Shown in pieces: positions 49,772 to 51,222 of a stretch of 51,222 nucleotides of DNA; the stretch's first letter is position 1, and each line of letters starts with the position of its first letter. The stretch comes from Streptomyces globisporus. Lineage in GTDB: Bacteria > Actinomycetota > Actinomycetes > Streptomycetales > Streptomycetaceae. The DNA lies in NCBI RefSeq assembly GCF_003501885.1, contig NZ_QWFA01000015.1, forward strand, positions 1 through 51,222, in the 5' to 3' direction. Position numbers and translations under genes: made by a program. The notes below the pieces were generated by a model. It was not told the origin of the DNA. It saw only the letters and a program-made list of their open reading frames with translations, and made no database searches.

Positions 49772-49774
49772 GCC

Positions 49775-49822
49775 CATTACTATACCGGTCCAAGCGGTAT
49801 AGTAATGACGGTATAGAAATGG
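49775..49822. promoter_or_regulatory. Palindromic operator/promoter between map and the XRE-type regulator
   Basis: Arms CATTACTATACCG (49775-49787) and CGGTATAGTAATG (49795-49807) form a perfect 13-bp palindrome around GTCCAAG. A third near-copy, CGGTATAGAAATG, follows as a direct repeat from 49809. Each arm contains a TATAGT -10 box, one per strand. A dimeric HTH protein bound here would cover both promoters and the map start. Confidence 0.75.
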
Positions 49823-49832
49823 CATCGCGTAG

Positions 49833-49844
49833 TAGGGTGGCCCC
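49833..49844 (+). promoter_or_regulatory. Probable -10 box of a leaderless promoter (XRE-type gene)
   Basis: TAGGGT (49833-49838) is followed by 6 nt and then ATG 49845, the spacing expected if transcription starts at the A of the start codon. No good -35 is seen. AGGGTGG could instead be a weak ribosome site. Confidence 0.5.
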
Positions 49845-50150
49845 ATGGTCCGCACCCCTCTCACCCCCGAAGAGCGCCTGCGCGGCGAACGGCTCGGCGC
49901 GCTGCTCCGTGCGGCGCGCGGGGAGCGCAGCATGGCCGCCGTCGCCGCGAGCGCAGGAATCTCCGCGGAGACCCTCCGGAAGATCGAGACCGGCCGCGCC
50001 CCCACGCCCGCCTTCTTCACCGTGGCCGCCCTCGCCGGCGCGCTGGGCCTCTCGCTGGACGAGATCCTCGGCCGCTGCGCGGCGGAACCGGCTGTGGCGT
50101 CGACCGGGGCGCCGGCCCCGGTGCCTGCCGGGGTGCCGCTGATCGCCTAG
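49845..50150 (+). CDS. XRE-type helix-turn-helix transcriptional regulator
   Basis: 101 residues. An N-terminal HTH_3 fold occupies about 8-75: LGALLRAARGERSMAAVAA, then ISAETLRKIETGRAP as the recognition region, then LAGALGLSLDEIL. The C-terminal 25 residues are Ala/Pro-rich and probably disordered, with no ligand domain. It is divergent from map across a 73-nt region that holds a perfect palindrome plus a direct repeat, so it is most likely the repressor or activator of map and of itself. Confidence 0.9.
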   Translation: MVRTPLTPEERLRGERLGALLRAARGERSMAAVAASAGISAETLRKIETGRAPTPAFFTVAALAGALGLSLDEILGRCAAEPAVASTGAPAPVPAGVPLIA

Positions 50151-50178
50151 CCGCTCGGCGGCCGGAACGGGCAGGGCG

Positions 50179-50191
50179 TAGGGTCGCGCCC
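50179..50191 (+). promoter_or_regulatory. Probable -10 box of a leaderless promoter (PPOX gene)
   Basis: TAGGGT (50179-50184) is followed by 7 nt and then GTG 50192, with no ribosome site. This is the same arrangement as in front of the XRE-type gene 346 nt earlier. Confidence 0.5.
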
Positions 50192-50572
50192 GTGACTCTC
50201 CAGGACTTCGCGCGCAGCGAGTACGTCAGCCTGACCACGTTCCGGAAGAACGGCACACCGGTCGCCACGCCCGTCTGGGCCGCCGCCGAGGGGGAGGTGC
50301 TGTACGTCTGGACCCGCTCCGACTCGTGGAAGGTGAAGCGGCTCCGCAACAACGGCAAGGTCGTCGTCACCGTCTGCGACGTACGCGGCAGGATCGCCGA
50401 AGGGGCCCCCGGCGCGGAGGGCGAGGCCCGGCTCCTCGACGAGGACGGCACCCGTGCGGCGCGCAAGCTCCTGGCCCGCAAGTACACCTGGAAGTTCTGG
50501 CTCGTCGACTGGCCCGCCACGATCGCCCGGCTCGGCAAGCGGCCGCACACCGGGATCGCCATCACCTTCTGA
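50192..50572 (+). CDS. PPOX-class (split-barrel) F420/FMN-dependent oxidoreductase
   Basis: 126 residues from GTG 50192. The fold pattern matches the short PPOX/F420-binding family: a start YVSLTTFRKNGTPVATPVWAA, then VLYVWTRSDSWKVKRLRNN, then VVVTVCDVRGR, ending AITF. Members bind F420 or flavin in a dimeric split barrel and reduce small substrates; which cofactor is used here cannot be told. It lies 41 nt after the XRE-type gene on the same strand and may share its transcript, but a TAGGGT box 7 nt before the start suggests its own leaderless promoter. Confidence 0.88.
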   Translation: MTLQDFARSEYVSLTTFRKNGTPVATPVWAAAEGEVLYVWTRSDSWKVKRLRNNGKVVVTVCDVRGRIAEGAPGAEGEARLLDEDGTRAARKLLARKYTWKFWLVDWPATIARLGKRPHTGIAITF

Positions 50573-50670
50573 GCGCTGGGGGGCGCGGCCCGGCGGCAGT
50601 GCTCCCGCCGCAGCGCGCCCGAAAGCTGCGCGTAGCCGCCCTGTAACACGACTGCGGTCGAATGCCTCCG

Positions 50671-50688
50671 GACTGGAGGGCTCCAGTC
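50671..50688. repeat. 8-bp inverted repeat upstream of the last gene
   Basis: GACTGGAG (50671-50678) and CTCCAGTC (50681-50688) are separated by GG, 27 nt before ATG 50716. It may be a small operator or the end of the PPOX transcript. Confidence 0.35.
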
Positions 50689-50715
50689 GACGGTCGGCGG
50701 TCGGCGAGGGCAACG

Positions 50716-51222
50716 ATGACGGTGCATCAGCAGGCGTACGAAGTAGGGGCGTTCGCGCAGCATCTGCGGGACCTGGTGGCGCGCCTGGACCCCGGGCGGG
50801 GCTGGTACGGGGTCTTCGCCCGGCGTGACCCGGCGGGGATGCGGTCCTGCCTCGACGGGGTGGAGATCCCGCCCTGGGACGTGGTGGAGTCGCTGCTCGC
50901 GGACCTCGCCGCCCTGCACGGCACCCGGTTCGCCGAGGAGGTCTCGGTCCGCGCCGCCGCGCTCTACTCCGCGTCCGCCGCCGCCCATGACCGGCGGCCC
51001 GGCGGGCGCCAGGAACTCGTCCACCGGCTGGAGTTGATGGTCCGCGAGCAGCACCGGGCGGCGGAGCGCCTGCGCGGCCCGGCCCCGGCCGACCCGGTTG
51101 CCCTGGCCTGGGCCCGCGACGACCACGAGCGCGCCACCGCCCGCTGCGCGGAGCTGCGCAAGCGGCTGGCGGCGGTGGCGGTTCCCGAGGGCTGGCTGCG
51201 GTCGGAGGGCGGGGAGGGGCCG
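50716..51222 (+). CDS. Conserved streptomycete protein of unknown function, 5' part
   Basis: The frame from ATG 50716, with GAGGG (50706-50710) 5 nt upstream, stays open to the window end: 169 codons with no stop. The protein begins MTVHQQAYEVGAFAQHLRDL and contains RGWYGVFARRDP, then a DVVESLLADLAALHG helix and a Glu/Arg-rich C-terminal part (REQHRAAERL, HERATARCAELRKRL) that looks helical and possibly coiled. I recall similar actinomycete proteins under uninformative names. No catalytic motif or signal peptide is seen. Confidence 0.75.
   Translation, partial: MTVHQQAYEVGAFAQHLRDLVARLDPGRGWYGVFARRDPAGMRSCLDGVEIPPWDVVESLLADLAALHGTRFAEEVSVRAAALYSASAAAHDRRPGGRQELVHRLELMVREQHRAAERLRGPAPADPVALAWARDDHERATARCAELRKRLAAVAVPEGWLRSEGGEGP

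Noticed and set aside
1..51222. tRNA genes, insertion sequences, CRISPR arrays, attachment sites
   Set aside because: I found no tRNA-like cloverleaf, transposase motif, regular short repeat array or tRNA 3'-end duplication while reading both strands.

Overview
The window looks like chromosomal DNA of a Streptomyces-type actinomycete. GC content is very high throughout, GTG starts are common, genes overlap by 4 nt, two promoters look leaderless, one rare TTA codon occurs, and the flanking genes are typical streptomycete ones (secreted GH75 chitosanase, gamma-glutamyltransferase, MurJ-type flippase, F420/PPOX-fold protein).

Positions 1-40729 are the right-hand part of a hybrid NRPS/PKS biosynthetic gene cluster; its left end lies outside the window. 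Gene order, all + strand unless noted: the 3' part of an NRPS (A interrupted by a methyltransferase, PCP, and a C domain with a degenerate HHxxxDG motif); a cis-AT PKS (KSQ-AT-ACP loading module plus KS-AT-DH-KR-ACP); a 7188-residue megasynthase that changes from cis-AT to trans-AT architecture within one polypeptide (KS-AT-DH-KR-ACP / KS-[degenerate ACP]-cMT-ACP / C-A(Gly)-PCP / KS-DH-KR-ACP / KS-KR-ACP / KS0); a free-standing acylhydrolase/AT/enoylreductase that would load malonate in trans; two cytochromes P450; a type II thioesterase (- strand); and an Sfp/EntD-type phosphopantetheinyl transferase. A 17-bp stem separates the convergent P450 and thioesterase genes. A second long hairpin lies inside the 3' end of the transferase gene, where the cluster meets the flank.

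Read collinearly, and as inference only, the line starts with propionate made by KSQ decarboxylation of methylmalonate. Two methylmalonate extensions are each reduced and dehydrated to give a dimethyl-diene. One malonate is then C-methylated and left as a ketone, glycine is incorporated as an amide, and two more malonates give a 6-amido-3-hydroxyhex-4-enoyl or, after dehydration, a 6-amidohexa-2,4-dienoyl thioester. The last KS lacks the HGTGT histidine, so the chain probably passes without extension to a protein encoded elsewhere. The upstream NRPS with its N-methylating module probably acts late, because the KSQ module defines the start. The alpha-methylated acyl-Gly-diene motif recalls oxazolomycin- and kirromycin-type metabolites, but this set of modules does not match a pathway I can name.

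Positions 40730-51222 are not obviously part of the cluster. They hold a secreted CocE/X-Pro peptidase-type hydrolase (-), a lipoprotein L,D-transpeptidase (-), a MurJ-type flippase (+), a conserved protein of unknown function (-), gamma-glutamyltransferase (+), GH75 chitosanase (+), type I methionine aminopeptidase (-), a divergent XRE-type regulator (+) sharing a striking palindromic control region with it, a PPOX-fold protein (+), and the start of a conserved protein cut by the window end. No stretch longer than about 265 bases is free of genes. I saw no tRNA, rRNA, insertion sequence or CRISPR array.
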